Source: UBA6022 sp035704495
GTDB lineage: Bacteria > Patescibacteriota > Saccharimonadia > Saccharimonadales > Saccharimonadaceae
Direction of reading: 5' to 3'
DNA: 22,382 nucleotides
Assembly: GCA_035704495.1 (NCBI GenBank)
Contig: DASSWW010000055.1
Span: 1 to 22,382 of the forward strand
The number at the start of each line of letters is the position of its first letter. The stretch's first letter is position 1. Shown here in pieces: positions 1 to 7,322 of the stretch. The notes under the pieces are model-generated. The model saw nothing but the letters and a program-made list of their open reading frames with translations, made no database searches and was not told the origin of the DNA. The position numbers and the translations under genes are program-made.

Positions 1-1
1 A

Positions 2-436
2 GTGACTTTTGCGCTGATTGATGCCGACGAGGACATATCTCCGCTGTATAGCGACTCAAACCGCAACAAACAACTAATTGCGGTAGTTGAAGAACCACTT
101 GATATCATCGCACTAGAGCGCACAGGGCAGTTTAACGGCACCTATCACGTACTAGGTGGCGCTATTTCACCAATTGATGGCGTCGGGCCCGAACAGCTAC
201 ATATTCCGGAACTACTAAAACGCTTGGCTGACGATCAAGTTGAAGAAATCATTATCGCAACGAATGCCAGTGTCGAGGGCGAATCGACCGCACTATTTTT
301 ACAACGACACATTCAAGAACACAAAATCGATATCAAAATGAGCCGCCTGGCGCGTGGCCTGCCGGTCGGTGTTGATTTAGAATATGCCGATCAAATTACT
401 CTGACACATGCGCTTGAAGGCCGACGAATCCTGTAG
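2..436 (+). CDS. recR: Recombination protein RecR, C-terminal part (5' end outside window)
   Basis: RecR works with RecF/RecO in loading RecA at single-strand gaps. Only the C-terminal Toprim domain and tail are present, because the reading frame enters from the left edge, so the GTG at base 2 is internal and not a start. Visible family signatures are VVEEPLDIIALERTG (Toprim glutamate region), YHVLGGAISPIDGVGPEQL, the ATNASVEGESTALFL segment, and the C-terminal SRLARGLPVGVDLEYADQITL block ending in LEGRRIL, where RecR normally ends. The zinc finger and HhH regions would lie upstream. The stop codon overlaps the GTG start of the next small gene by one base, which suggests translational coupling. 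Confidence 0.95.
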   Translation: MTFALIDADEDISPLYSDSNRNKQLIAVVEEPLDIIALERTGQFNGTYHVLGGAISPIDGVGPEQLHIPELLKRLADDQVEEIIIATNASVEGESTALFLQRHIQEHKIDIKMSRLARGLPVGVDLEYADQITLTHALEGRRIL

Positions 437-615
437 TGGCCACGCCTAAAAAAGACAAGAACGAACCCACCGCTATTGCATATGGCATATCGTTCGGATT
501 GCTCGGCGGAGTTATTTTTGGCGTATTATCAGAAAATACGGGTTTGTGGATAGGTTTAGGTTTAATTATTGGCGCGGCGTTTGGTCTGTTATTTACACCT
601 AAAACAAAAAAATGA
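436..615 (+). CDS. Small two-helix membrane protein (59 aa), unknown function
   Basis: This short frame starts with GTG at 436, sharing one base with the recR stop (TAGTG), and ends at TGA 613-615, just before a strong terminator. The product begins with a charged tail (VATPKKDKNEPTA) followed by two hydrophobic glycine-rich segments, residues about 14-31 and 37-54 (the second contains GLWIGLGLIIGAAFGLL), and a basic tail TPKTKK. The pattern is that of a glycine-zipper hairpin in the membrane. The overlap and the terminator position support a real gene co-transcribed with recR. I do not recognise the family. The antisense frame over the same stretch has no start signal and is a shadow. Confidence 0.6.
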   Translation: MATPKKDKNEPTAIAYGISFGLLGGVIFGVLSENTGLWIGLGLIIGAAFGLLFTPKTKK

Positions 616-638
616 TGCAGTATCGATTCCAATTTAAT

Positions 639-668
639 AAGCCTCCGCAGGGGAGGCTTTATTTTTTT
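639..668 (+). terminator. Rho-independent terminator of the recR operon
   Basis: Perfect 8-bp stem AAGCCTCC (639-646) / GGAGGCTT (652-659) with a 5-nt loop, followed by ATTTTTTT. It closes the recR/small membrane protein transcript. Confidence 0.9.
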
Positions 669-718
669 CGGAACCCGGAGGCTCTATACAAGTGGTTACT
701 CGGAACCCGAAGGCTCTA
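669..718. repeat. Two direct copies of an 18-bp sequence
   Basis: CGGAACCCGGAGGCTCTA at 669-686 recurs at 701-718 with one substitution, 32 bp apart. The copies lie between the recR terminator and the palindromic element at 732-811. They contain no reading frame that I can support. Function unknown. Confidence 0.7.
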
Positions 719-731
719 CAAAAATGGGGGT

Positions 732-811
732 GACCGCGAGGCGGAAAGAGAGTAAATGGAGCGGGCTCCAACGTGTGAACTCCTAAGTTCTCTTTCCGCC
801 TGCGAGCGGTC
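732..811. repeat. Intergenic palindromic element / possible structured RNA
   Basis: Two nested perfect stems are visible: GACCGC (732-737) with GCGGTC (806-811), and a 12-bp stem 740-751 with 789-800 (GGCGGAAAGAGA / TCTCTTTCCGCC). Inside lies a further palindrome TGGAGCGGGCTCCA (757-770). The whole block can fold into one hairpin of about 80 nt with an internal loop. No T-run follows, so it is not a simple terminator. It sits between the recR terminator and the DHH gene promoter, where it could be a mobile-type palindromic repeat or a small RNA. I could not match it to a known RNA family: it superficially recalls a T-box ACCGCG core but lacks the rest of that architecture. Confidence 0.6.
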
Positions 812-881
812 TAGCCATAGGCTTAATCGTATAATATATTACTTTTATATATTTGTCAATGGCATCGAATTTATATACCTC

Positions 882-890
882 TGTTATACT
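882..890 (+). promoter_or_regulatory. Extended -10 promoter, leaderless, for DHH-cysS
   Basis: TGTTATACT (TGn + TATACT, -10 hexamer 885-890) ends 7 nt before the ATG at 898, so transcription should begin at or next to the start codon. No Shine-Dalgarno sequence precedes the ATG. A TATAAT at 830-835 could be a second, upstream promoter. Confidence 0.6.
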
Positions 891-897
891 AAAAAGA

Positions 898-1890
898 ATG
901 TTTGACACTGCAAAAAAATTAATCACTGATGCACAAAAAATTATCGTTATACAAGCCGAAAACCCCGATGGCGATTCGTTAGGGAGTGCGCTAGCACTCG
1001 AGGAAATCCTGGGCGACCTTGGTAAAGACGTCGTTATCTATTGTCCGGTCGAAATTCCAAAATACATGCGCTACATCCAGGGTTGGGATAGGGTCGTCAC
1101 GACGTTCGACAACAAAGCTGATTTGGCAATTATCGTCGATACATCGGCAGACGTGCTGATTACGAAAGTATTGGAAACACCAGGTGTTCGACACTTTTTA
1201 GAATCACATCCCGTTTTAGTCATCGATCATCATAGCACCGCATCAACGCTGACATTCGATCACACTATGCTCTCCAAAGAAGCGGTAGCGACCAGTGAAG
1301 TTATTTATAAGTTTGCGACGGACAATCAGTGGTCAATTAATTCGCAAGCTGCCGAAAACATGTTGGTGGCGATTTTATCCGATAGCCTAGGGCTAACGAC
1401 ACAAAATGTTACTCCAAACGCCTACTATGTCGCCGGTAAATTAACAGAGCTAGGTGCAAGCGTCGCCACAATCGAAACACGCCGCCGTGAATTTATGAAA
1501 AAATCATCAGAGATTTTAGCATACAAAGGCGAACTGATTAGCCGCATCGAATATTTACTCGGTGGCAAACTAGCAATCGTCCACATCCCCTGGGAAGATA
1601 TACAAAAATATAGCGACCAATACAACCCGAGCGTACTGGTACTAGACGAAATGCGCTTGGTAGAAGGCGTCGAAATCGGCGTCGCCATAAAAACCTATCC
1701 TGACGGTAAAATTACTGGAAAATTACGTTCTAATTTGCCAATTTCTGAACAAGTAGCCGGATTTTTTGGCGGTGGTGGCCACAAATACGCAGCAGGCTTT
1801 CGCGCCTATGAAGAATACGATACAATCGTGACAGAATTAGTAACGGCAACCGACAAGGCGTTGAAAGACTATGACTCTCAAACTGCATAA
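898..1890 (+). CDS. DHH/DHHA1 family phosphoesterase (NrnA-like)
   Basis: Cytoplasmic DHH-superfamily hydrolase, probably acting on short oligonucleotides or cyclic-dinucleotide products as NrnA does; the substrate is inferred. Motifs in order: ENPDGDSLGS (residues 21-30), the IIVDTSA aspartate, the DHH signature VIDHHS, the SDSLGL motif with its aspartate, and the C-terminal DHHA1 glycine-rich loop FFGGGGHKYAAGF. The histidine usually three residues before PDxD is alanine here (QAENPDGD). The ATG at 898 is preferred over TTG 853 or ATG 859 because homologous proteins begin near this MFDTAKK sequence and a -10 box lies just upstream. The gene overlaps cysS by 20 nt, so the two are surely co-transcribed. 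Confidence 0.85.
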   Translation: MFDTAKKLITDAQKIIVIQAENPDGDSLGSALALEEILGDLGKDVVIYCPVEIPKYMRYIQGWDRVVTTFDNKADLAIIVDTSADVLITKVLETPGVRHFLESHPVLVIDHHSTASTLTFDHTMLSKEAVATSEVIYKFATDNQWSINSQAAENMLVAILSDSLGLTTQNVTPNAYYVAGKLTELGASVATIETRRREFMKKSSEILAYKGELISRIEYLLGGKLAIVHIPWEDIQKYSDQYNPSVLVLDEMRLVEGVEIGVAIKTYPDGKITGKLRSNLPISEQVAGFFGGGGHKYAAGFRAYEEYDTIVTELVTATDKALKDYDSQTA

Positions 1891-3472
1891 CACTCTGACC
1901 AAAAAAACCGAACCATTTGTGCCGATGAATGACGGCAAAGTATCGCTGTATACCTGCGGCCCGACTGTTTATAATTTTTTGCACGTCGGCAACTGGGCGT
2001 CGTATATTTATTGGGATATTTTAGTCCGAACATTAACTGCCAATGGCTATAACGTTGAGCGCGTCATGAACATTACCGATGTCGGCCATTTAGTCAGCGA
2101 CGCCGATGAAGGCGAAGACAAATTGGAAAAAGGTGCCGCGCGTGAAGGTAAAACTGCATGGGAAGTTGCAGAGTTTTACGCTGAAGATTTTTTAGTTGGA
2201 GTAGAAAAACTAGGAATGTTGCTGCCCGAACATATCGTCAAAGCAACTGATTTTATTCCGCAACAATTAGAACTTATTCGTATATTAAAGGAAAAAGGTT
2301 ACACTTATCAAATTGATGATGGTATTTATTTTGATACCAGCAAATTTTCTGGCTATGCTGATTTTGCGGGCCTAGATTTAGAAGCGCAAAAAGCCGGCGC
2401 GCGGGTAGCATTTAACGTCGAAAAGCGAAATCCAAGTGACTTTGCCGTCTGGAAGTTTACGCCCACAGGTGAAAAACGCGACATGGAATGGGAAACTCCC
2501 GCTGACTTACTAGATACAACCGAAATGCCACTGCAGAGCCGCTCGGTCGTTACCCGAAATGATACCCTGGAGCCCAAGCTTGAACCGACGCCAGGGCTCG
2601 ATTCAAGCCTAGAGCGAAGCAGTATCATAGAGGGAAATGACCGAAAAGGCGACCAAAAGAACAACACGGTCATGGGCTTTCCTGGTTGGCATTTGGAATG
2701 TTCCGCAATGGCAATGTCAATTTTAGGTCCGACGCTCGATATTCACACTGGCGGCATCGATCATATTCCTGTCCACCATACCAACGAAATCGCTCAAAGT
2801 GAAAGCGCCAGCGGCAAAACATTTGCCCATTACTGGCTGCATAATAACCACCTAAAAGTAAACGGCACCAAAATTAGCAAAAGCCTTGATAATGGCTACA
2901 CACTACAGGACTTGACAGAGCATGGCTACGGCGCGCTTGACTACCGAATGTTCATATTACAAAGTCAATACAATAGCGAGGGTAACTTTACTTTCGAGAA
3001 CGTAGCCGCCGCCAAAAACCGCCTGCAACACTGGCGTGATGTCGCCGCACTGCGTCATCAAACCCACGATACATTAGTAGACGATAGCGTCAAAGCTTCT
3101 GATGACAAGGCCGTATCCTTACTTGCCACGTCACAAGCAATCATCGAAGCATTAAACAATAACCTTAATACACCAGATGCGTTGCATATTATCGATCAAG
3201 CTTTTTCACAATTTGACGGCAAAAATCCAACAGCAATTCACCAGAATGGGTTGACTCAGGTACTAGAAACCATCGACCAAATACTTGGGCTACAGTTACA
3301 AGCCTCGACACCAGACATTGACGACGAAACAAAACAACTGATTTTGCAGCGACAGCGCGCCCGTGAAGAAAAAGATTGGAAAAAATCAGATCAACTACGT
3401 GATGAATTATTAAATCGCGATATCCATATTCGGGATTCGTCACGCGGTCCTATTTGGTCATACATCAAATAG
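1871..3472 (+). CDS. cysS: Cysteinyl-tRNA synthetase with a large in-frame insertion
   Basis: Class I synthetase that charges tRNA-Cys. Visible features: zinc/substrate cysteine in YTCGPTVYN (C29), the HIGH-like HVGN (38-41), FPGWHLECSAM (C277), the zinc-ligand region HTGGIDHIPVHHTNEIAQSE, and KISKS (334-338) as the KMSKS loop, followed by a helical anticodon-binding domain. At 533 residues it is longer than the usual 460 or so. Most of the excess is an insertion at residues about 211-267, between MEWETP and MGFPGWH, where the family normally has only two or three residues. The DNA of the insert is a long palindrome (see 2544-2643). The reading frame stays open and all catalytic motifs are intact, so the enzyme is probably functional. 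The start at ATG 1871 lies inside the DHH gene. Confidence 0.95.
   Translation: MTLKLHNTLTKKTEPFVPMNDGKVSLYTCGPTVYNFLHVGNWASYIYWDILVRTLTANGYNVERVMNITDVGHLVSDADEGEDKLEKGAAREGKTAWEVAEFYAEDFLVGVEKLGMLLPEHIVKATDFIPQQLELIRILKEKGYTYQIDDGIYFDTSKFSGYADFAGLDLEAQKAGARVAFNVEKRNPSDFAVWKFTPTGEKRDMEWETPADLLDTTEMPLQSRSVVTRNDTLEPKLEPTPGLDSSLERSSIIEGNDRKGDQKNNTVMGFPGWHLECSAMAMSILGPTLDIHTGGIDHIPVHHTNEIAQSESASGKTFAHYWLHNNHLKVNGTKISKSLDNGYTLQDLTEHGYGALDYRMFILQSQYNSEGNFTFENVAAAKNRLQHWRDVAALRHQTHDTLVDDSVKASDDKAVSLLATSQAIIEALNNNLNTPDALHIIDQAFSQFDGKNPTAIHQNGLTQVLETIDQILGLQLQASTPDIDDETKQLILQRQRAREEKDWKKSDQLRDELLNRDIHIRDSSRGPIWSYIK
2544..2643. repeat. In-frame palindromic element inside cysS (RPE-like)
   Basis: The outer arms 2544-2565 and 2622-2643 are 22 nt each and are inverted complements at 17 of 22 positions, with ATGATAC/GTATCAT at the inner ends and CGGTC/GACCG at the outer ends. 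Inside, GCTTGAA (2578-2584) plus CGA pairs with TCG plus TTCAAGC (2602-2608), and an alternative GAGCCC (2570-2575) / GGGCTC (2594-2599) pairing exists. The block falls exactly within the protein insertion that cysS homologues lack. Size, palindromy and in-frame insertion into an essential gene resemble Rickettsia palindromic elements. The resemblance is in kind, not in sequence. Confidence 0.65.
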
Positions 3473-3475
3473 ATA

Positions 3476-3504
3476 TTGACATTTTTACTACATGATGTTA
3501 ATGT
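3476..3504 (+). promoter_or_regulatory. Promoter for the 89-aa basic protein
   Basis: Consensus -35 TTGACA (3476-3481), 17-bp spacer and extended -10 TGTTAATGT (hexamer 3499-3504). It begins right after the cysS stop and leaves a leader of roughly 48 nt. Confidence 0.65.
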
Positions 3505-3558
3505 AAAATTATTGTTCGTACCTATCCATTTACATTCTATTTTGAAAAGGTGAGTTTG

Positions 3559-3828
3559 ATGTCAAGAGGCAAGAAAAAACCACAAGCTGAGCACCGCGAC
3601 AAGTATGATAACCATGCGCGTGCAACGCGTCCCGAACGCGATGCACTACTGAAAAAAGTAGACGCGCGCATCGCAAGGCAAGCAAAGGAAAAAGAAGAGG
3701 GGAAACGTGGTCGTTCGGGCTGGGAGTACGATGACCTCTATGGGCCTACTGACCCAACTGATTGCCCCGCGCCGCAAAACGCAGAACAACAGCTACTACA
3801 CGACATCTTTACCGGCGGAGAAAAATAG
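3559..3828 (+). CDS. Small charged protein (89 aa), unknown function
   Basis: Starts at ATG 3559 with a Shine-Dalgarno AAGGTGA 5 nt upstream; GTG 3550 is an alternative that would add three residues but would overlap the Shine-Dalgarno. The N-terminal half is rich in lysine, arginine and acidic residues (MSRGKKKPQAEHRDKYDNHA, then helix-like KKVDARIARQAKEKEEGKRG). The C-terminal half carries WEYDDLYGPTDPTDCPAP and ends in HDIFTGGEK. No membrane segment or signal peptide is visible, so it is probably cytoplasmic and perhaps nucleic-acid binding; that role is a guess from charge only. It has its own promoter and terminator, so it is monocistronic. Confidence 0.75.
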   Translation: MSRGKKKPQAEHRDKYDNHARATRPERDALLKKVDARIARQAKEKEEGKRGRSGWEYDDLYGPTDPTDCPAPQNAEQQLLHDIFTGGEK

Positions 3829-3847
3829 CACAAAAGGACTACGAACA

Positions 3848-3890
3848 AAGCCCCGAACGAGGAAACTCGAACGGGGCATTGTTTTTTTAT
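3848..3890. terminator. Terminator between convergent genes
   Basis: Stem GCCCCG (3850-3855) / CGGGGC (3872-3877) enclosing a smaller GAG/CTC stem with a GAAA loop, followed on the plus strand by a run of seven T. On the minus strand it is followed by TTTGTT, so it may also serve the AI-2E gene. Confidence 0.85.
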
Positions 3891-3898
3891 AAACGTCG

Positions 3899-5032
3899 TT
3901 ACGTTTCGTGACCTTGTATTTTTTTTGTAAACTTGGCAAATGGTTTTTCGGCTTTGCCATGCTTCTTTTTGGACCGCTCAATGTAATCTTCAAGTAACAC
4001 CTTGATGCTGCCGGCGATTGGAATCGATATAATACCACCAGCCAGTCCAAATACGTACAACCCAATCGTTACCGATGCAAGCACAACAAGTGCCGATAGC
4101 TCGACTTTTTTAGACTGAATAGCTGGTGAAATGAAGTTATTTTCAATTTGTTGATAGATAATAAAGTAAATTACAAAGATTATACCTGCGCTAGCATCGT
4201 TTAACAGCAATAATAACGCAATCAAAATGCCAGCAATTGTCGAGCCAAACATTGGAATGAGTGAAAGCGTAAAAGCAATCGCCATTGTTGGAAGCGCCAG
4301 GTTAGCTGGAACATTAAACAACAAACTCAGAACAAACACTGTCATACCAGCCGACAATGCACCGATTGCTGATACAGTTAACTGACCGGTGACGTAACCA
4401 GTGACGACATTATACATACGACCAAGCAACTCACGGTGATGCTCCATCCGTTCTCGATCACTATATACCGTCCACAAACGTCGCAGCCATGCTGGACCCT
4501 CGATTAACATCAGGAACGACAGTACGAGTACCAGGAAGGTTGATACAATCAGCGACAAAAGCGACCCCAAGCCTGAGACGATATTTTTACCTGCTTGAGC
4601 CGCCCACGACGTCGCGTTATCTTTTATCGACGCGATAGCACTATCGACCTGTGGCTGCAGACCATACTGATCAACCACGGCGTTCAATGCACCCGATTGG
4701 GCTGTGACATCATCGATTAGGTTCGGTACGTTCTCGGCAAACTTGACCGTTTGCTGAGCAATCGGTGGCACTACCAGAAAGATAAACGCGCCCAGAATAA
4801 CGACGACAAGTATGTAGGCGATTGCAGTACCGACAATCCTACTTTTATGAGGCATGTATTTTGCCAGGCGCGTAACCGGGCTATTGAGTGCTAACGCCAG
4901 AAAAAAGGCGACACCGATCACTATCAGTGCGGTGCGTGCGCTATAAATTGCTAAAATCGCAAAGGCAAAGCCGATGACGACCAGCCAAAAGCGAACGAAC
5001 GTCTTGGTATCAATTTCTATTTTTACTTTCAT
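3899..5032 (-). CDS. AI-2E family transporter (PerM-like) membrane protein
   Basis: A 377-residue integral membrane protein with the AI-2E/UPF0118 layout: two N-terminal helices (residues about 10-50), a third at about 62-88, a soluble middle region (about 90-150), then a block of hydrophobic helices ending with GGIISIPIAGSIKVLLEDYIE, the family's C-terminal signature region. The tail is basic and cytoplasmic. Members have been linked to export of autoinducer-2 or to ion/proton antiport; the substrate cannot be read from sequence. The ATG has a Shine-Dalgarno-like TAAGGAA about 8 nt upstream. It is transcribed alone, convergent with the gene at 3559. Confidence 0.88.
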   Translation of the reverse strand: MKVKIEIDTKTFVRFWLVVIGFAFAILAIYSARTALIVIGVAFFLALALNSPVTRLAKYMPHKSRIVGTAIAYILVVVILGAFIFLVVPPIAQQTVKFAENVPNLIDDVTAQSGALNAVVDQYGLQPQVDSAIASIKDNATSWAAQAGKNIVSGLGSLLSLIVSTFLVLVLSFLMLIEGPAWLRRLWTVYSDRERMEHHRELLGRMYNVVTGYVTGQLTVSAIGALSAGMTVFVLSLLFNVPANLALPTMAIAFTLSLIPMFGSTIAGILIALLLLLNDASAGIIFVIYFIIYQQIENNFISPAIQSKKVELSALVVLASVTIGLYVFGLAGGIISIPIAGSIKVLLEDYIERSKKKHGKAEKPFAKFTKKIQGHET

Positions 5033-5055
5033 AATATATTCCTTACTTTATCAGT

Positions 5056-5061
5056 AGTATA
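5056..5061 (-). promoter_or_regulatory. -10 box for the AI-2E gene
   Basis: On the minus strand TATACT lies 23 nt before the ATG, with a TAAGGAA ribosome site between. No convincing -35 was seen. Confidence 0.45.
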
Positions 5062-5091
5062 CCATATGAGTAATGGAAAAATGGACTATGC

Positions 5092-5120
5092 TTTTCATAC
5101 GTTACTATTCGTTCTATACT
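5092..5120 (+). promoter_or_regulatory. Promoter for the 86-aa gene
   Basis: TTTTCA (5092-5097), 17-bp spacer, TATACT (5115-5120); the leader of about 28 nt contains the AAAGGAA ribosome site. Confidence 0.5.
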
Positions 5121-5155
5121 AATATTTACTGTTCGATCGATGAAAGGAATATCTG

Positions 5156-5416
5156 ATGTTCGACAGATGGCGGAAAAGAAAACGCAACAGAATGATCTCG
5201 AATACAGTGCGAATAGTAGCTGATGAAATCTATCAGTCGGCTACTAAAAAAGCAAAATTGGCGAGCATTGGCCACACAATCGTCGTTACGTTCGACGACC
5301 CGCACTTCGACACCAATCATAGCCAGATAATACGCAGTTTGCAGTATTATCCACCGCCTGGGTTGGTGTATGTATCTTCGAGTCAAAATACATTCACGTT
5401 CAAAAAAATCCGTTAA
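5156..5416 (+). CDS. Small basic protein (86 aa), unknown function
   Basis: ATG at 5156 is preceded by GAAAGGAATATCTG, a good Shine-Dalgarno at suitable spacing, and by a -10/-35 pair, and the gene is followed by a hairpin terminator. The protein opens with a strongly basic stretch (MFDRWRKRKRNR), continues with helix-like VRIVADEIYQSATKKAKL, then a beta-rich part (GHTIVVTFDDPHF) and ends SSSQNTFTFKKIR. There is no membrane segment. I do not recognise the family. The independent signals on both sides make it more than a chance frame. The overlapping minus-strand frame lacks such signals. Confidence 0.65.
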   Translation: MFDRWRKRKRNRMISNTVRIVADEIYQSATKKAKLASIGHTIVVTFDDPHFDTNHSQIIRSLQYYPPPGLVYVSSSQNTFTFKKIR

Positions 5417-5437
5417 ACCTCGTCTTGTACACGTAGA

Positions 5438-5477
5438 GTAAATCACTCCGTTTGCAAGGCGGGGTGAATTACTTTTT
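5438..5477. terminator. Bidirectional terminator between the 86-aa gene and tgt
   Basis: A 13-bp stem, 5438-5450 with 5460-5472, one mismatch, 9-nt loop, followed by TTTTT on the plus strand. The last codon and stop codon of tgt (minus strand) lie inside the 3' arm. Confidence 0.7.
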
Positions 5478-6674
5478 AGCGTAGTACCGTGTCAAATATA
5501 TTTGTTTAAAATCAAAAAACGTCCCGTCAGAAATACTAGCGCGAATATCGTCAACTAATCGCACAATAAATCGTTCATTATGAATCGTGGCTAGCGTGTT
5601 GGATAGCAATTCATCGGCTTTGAACAAATGATGCAAATAGGCACACGTATAATTTTTACAGGTATAACAGTCACAATTTGAATCAAAAGTACTAAAATCA
5701 CGACGATATTTGGCGTTGGTAATATTAACCCTGCCATCTAGCGTATACAACGCCCCGTTACGACCAACACGCGCCGGCGACACGCAGTCAAACGTATCGG
5801 CACCGTTTTCGATACAGGCAAAAATATCGTCTGGTTCGCTAATACCTAACATGTGACGTGGTTTGTCTTCGGGTAATTCCTGAGACATCCAACCGACAAT
5901 TTCGCCAATGTTTTCTTTGGTCAATGCACCGCCTAGTCCATAGCCATCAAAATCTAAACCAGCCAAAAATCGAGCAGATTGCCGGCGTAAATCTTCGTAA
6001 TTCGCTCCCTGGACCACACCAAACAAAGCTTGTGGTGGGCGATGGGACCGCTCTGCATTTAAACGCTGATGTTCAGTCAAACTACGCACTGCCCATGGAT
6101 GCGTTCGTTCATTCAATGATTCGACTTGATACTCATATGAATGATGCAGCGTCGTTAACTCGTCAAACGCAAACGTAATATCAGCGCCAATTTGATGTTG
6201 AATTTGCATAGATATTTCGGGCGTAAACCGATGCTTGCTGCCGTCTAGGTGCGATTTAAACGTCACGCCTTCGTTATCAATCCAGGCTAGTTTTTCTTTT
6301 TTACCAAGTGGTTTATCGCTGCCCATACCGTTCATGTCGATGACTTTTTTAAAACCAACGCCAAGCGACATCACCTGAAAACCACCGCTATCGCTAAACG
6401 TCGGTTTATCCCAATTCATAAATGCATTTAACCCGCCAGCCTCATCTAAAATATCGGCACCAGGACGCAAGTACAGATGATAGGCATTTGCTAGCACTGC
6501 TTGGGCGCCAACGTTCGCCAGCTGCTCGGGTGTCAACGATTTTAACGTGGCTTTAGTTCCTACAGGGATAAACGCTGGTGTTGCAATCGTACCATGCGGG
6601 GTAATAATACTACCCGTGCGGGCCAGCGCGCCATCAAGCCGATGATGTATCTGAAAGGTAAGGGCTGCGTTCAT
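5469..6674 (-). CDS. tgt: Queuine tRNA-ribosyltransferase (tRNA-guanine transglycosylase)
   Basis: Exchanges guanine-34 for a 7-deazaguanine base in GUN-anticodon tRNAs (Asp, Asn, His, Tyr). Family motifs: TPAFIPVGTKATLKSLTPEQL near the N-terminus, the catalytic-aspartate motif FSDSGGFQVMSLG, GLGGALTKE substrate loop, the DTFDCVSPARVGRNG segment and the zinc site CDCYTCKNYTCAYLHHLF. The 401-residue length is normal to slightly long. ATG 6674 is chosen over the upstream in-frame start at 6722 because homologues begin near here and a -10-like box precedes it by 7 nt. No queuosine biosynthesis genes are nearby, so this host probably salvages the base; that is inference. Confidence 0.95.
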   Translation of the reverse strand: MNAALTFQIHHRLDGALARTGSIITPHGTIATPAFIPVGTKATLKSLTPEQLANVGAQAVLANAYHLYLRPGADILDEAGGLNAFMNWDKPTFSDSGGFQVMSLGVGFKKVIDMNGMGSDKPLGKKEKLAWIDNEGVTFKSHLDGSKHRFTPEISMQIQHQIGADITFAFDELTTLHHSYEYQVESLNERTHPWAVRSLTEHQRLNAERSHRPPQALFGVVQGANYEDLRRQSARFLAGLDFDGYGLGGALTKENIGEIVGWMSQELPEDKPRHMLGISEPDDIFACIENGADTFDCVSPARVGRNGALYTLDGRVNITNAKYRRDFSTFDSNCDCYTCKNYTCAYLHHLFKADELLSNTLATIHNERFIVRLVDDIRASISDGTFFDFKQIYLTRYYAKK

Positions 6675-6681
6675 ATGTACT

Positions 6682-6690
6682 AGCGTAGCA
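6682..6690 (-). promoter_or_regulatory. Possible leaderless promoter of tgt
   Basis: On the minus strand TGC-TACGCT (hexamer 6682-6687) ends 7 nt before the ATG. The hexamer is weak, but spacing and TGn match the other leaderless starts in the window. Confidence 0.35.
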
Positions 6691-6725
6691 TATTTCTCCT
6701 CTGTTAGCCCTAGATTTACCACAGC

Positions 6726-6734
6726 TGCTATACT
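6726..6734 (+). promoter_or_regulatory. Extended -10 promoter for the flavoprotein gene
   Basis: TGCTATACT with hexamer 6729-6734, followed by a leader of about 22 nt with the ribosome site GAAAGGAA. Divergent from the tgt promoter. Confidence 0.6.
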
Positions 6735-6762
6735 AAAACAAACATATTCGTGAAAGGAATCT

Positions 6763-7317
6763 ATGCATCAACCACTCACCATCGCCGTTCTGGCCGGCAC
6801 CACTCGCGCGCAGCGCCAATCAATCAAAGCTGCTCAATACATTGCCGAATTTGGCCGCCAACTACCAAATGTTGAAATTATTTTTGTTGACCCTGTCGAT
6901 TTCAACTTCGCCGGTGACGGTAACGACCCAGAGGGAAAAGATGCTCGCTACAGCGACATTACCGCCCGTGCTGATGCATTTTTTATTATCACGCCCGAAT
7001 ACAACCACAGCTTTCCGGGCAGCTTGAAACGAATGCTAGACAGCGAACTGGCAAACTATAATCACAAACCCGTTGCCATCGCGGGCGCCAGTAATGGCAA
7101 CTGGGGCGGGGTTCGTGCTGTCGAAGCATTAGTGCCTGCCATCCGAGAAACTGGACTAATCGTCATGAGTTGGGACGTGTATTTTCCGTATGTGCAAAAT
7201 ATTTTTGATGACGACGGAACCATCAAAAACGAATATACCGAACGATACGACAAGCAACTTACCAAGCTATACAACGAACTTATCTGGTTTGCGGATATGT
7301 TAAAAAATAATCGCTAA
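6763..7317 (+). CDS. NADPH-dependent FMN reductase family flavoprotein
   Basis: A 184-residue flavodoxin-like reductase that would bind FMN and use NAD(P)H to reduce quinones, azo dyes or chromate-type acceptors; the physiological acceptor is unknown. The N-terminal beta strand and phosphate loop are seen as TIAVLAGTTRAQRQS (residues 6-20), and the hallmark TPEYNHSFPGSLKRMLDS follows at about 78-95, then the VAIAGASNGNWGG loop for the isoalloxazine ring. Length fits the family. Start ATG 6763 has GAAAGGAA upstream. It could supply redox defence for a host-dependent, metabolically reduced cell. Confidence 0.88.
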   Translation: MHQPLTIAVLAGTTRAQRQSIKAAQYIAEFGRQLPNVEIIFVDPVDFNFAGDGNDPEGKDARYSDITARADAFFIITPEYNHSFPGSLKRMLDSELANYNHKPVAIAGASNGNWGGVRAVEALVPAIRETGLIVMSWDVYFPYVQNIFDDDGTIKNEYTERYDKQLTKLYNELIWFADMLKNNR

Positions 7318-7322
7318 AAGTA

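Noticed and set aside
725..811. T-box riboswitch ahead of the cysS operon
   Set aside because: Only a partial ACCGCG-like core is present. There is no specifier stem, no proper UGGN before the core and no terminator/antiterminator pair, and a separate promoter lies downstream of the element.
853..897. Upstream TTG/ATG starts for the DHH gene
   Set aside because: The added residues do not fit the family and the region contains the extended -10 promoter immediately before ATG 898.
3559..3828. Small protein ending in GGEK as a possible Pup partner of the Mpa-like ATPase
   Set aside because: Pup ends exactly in GGQ or GGE after an acidic helical region. This protein has an extra lysine, is basic rather than acidic, and lacks the Pup helix pattern. 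The genes are also 14 kb apart.
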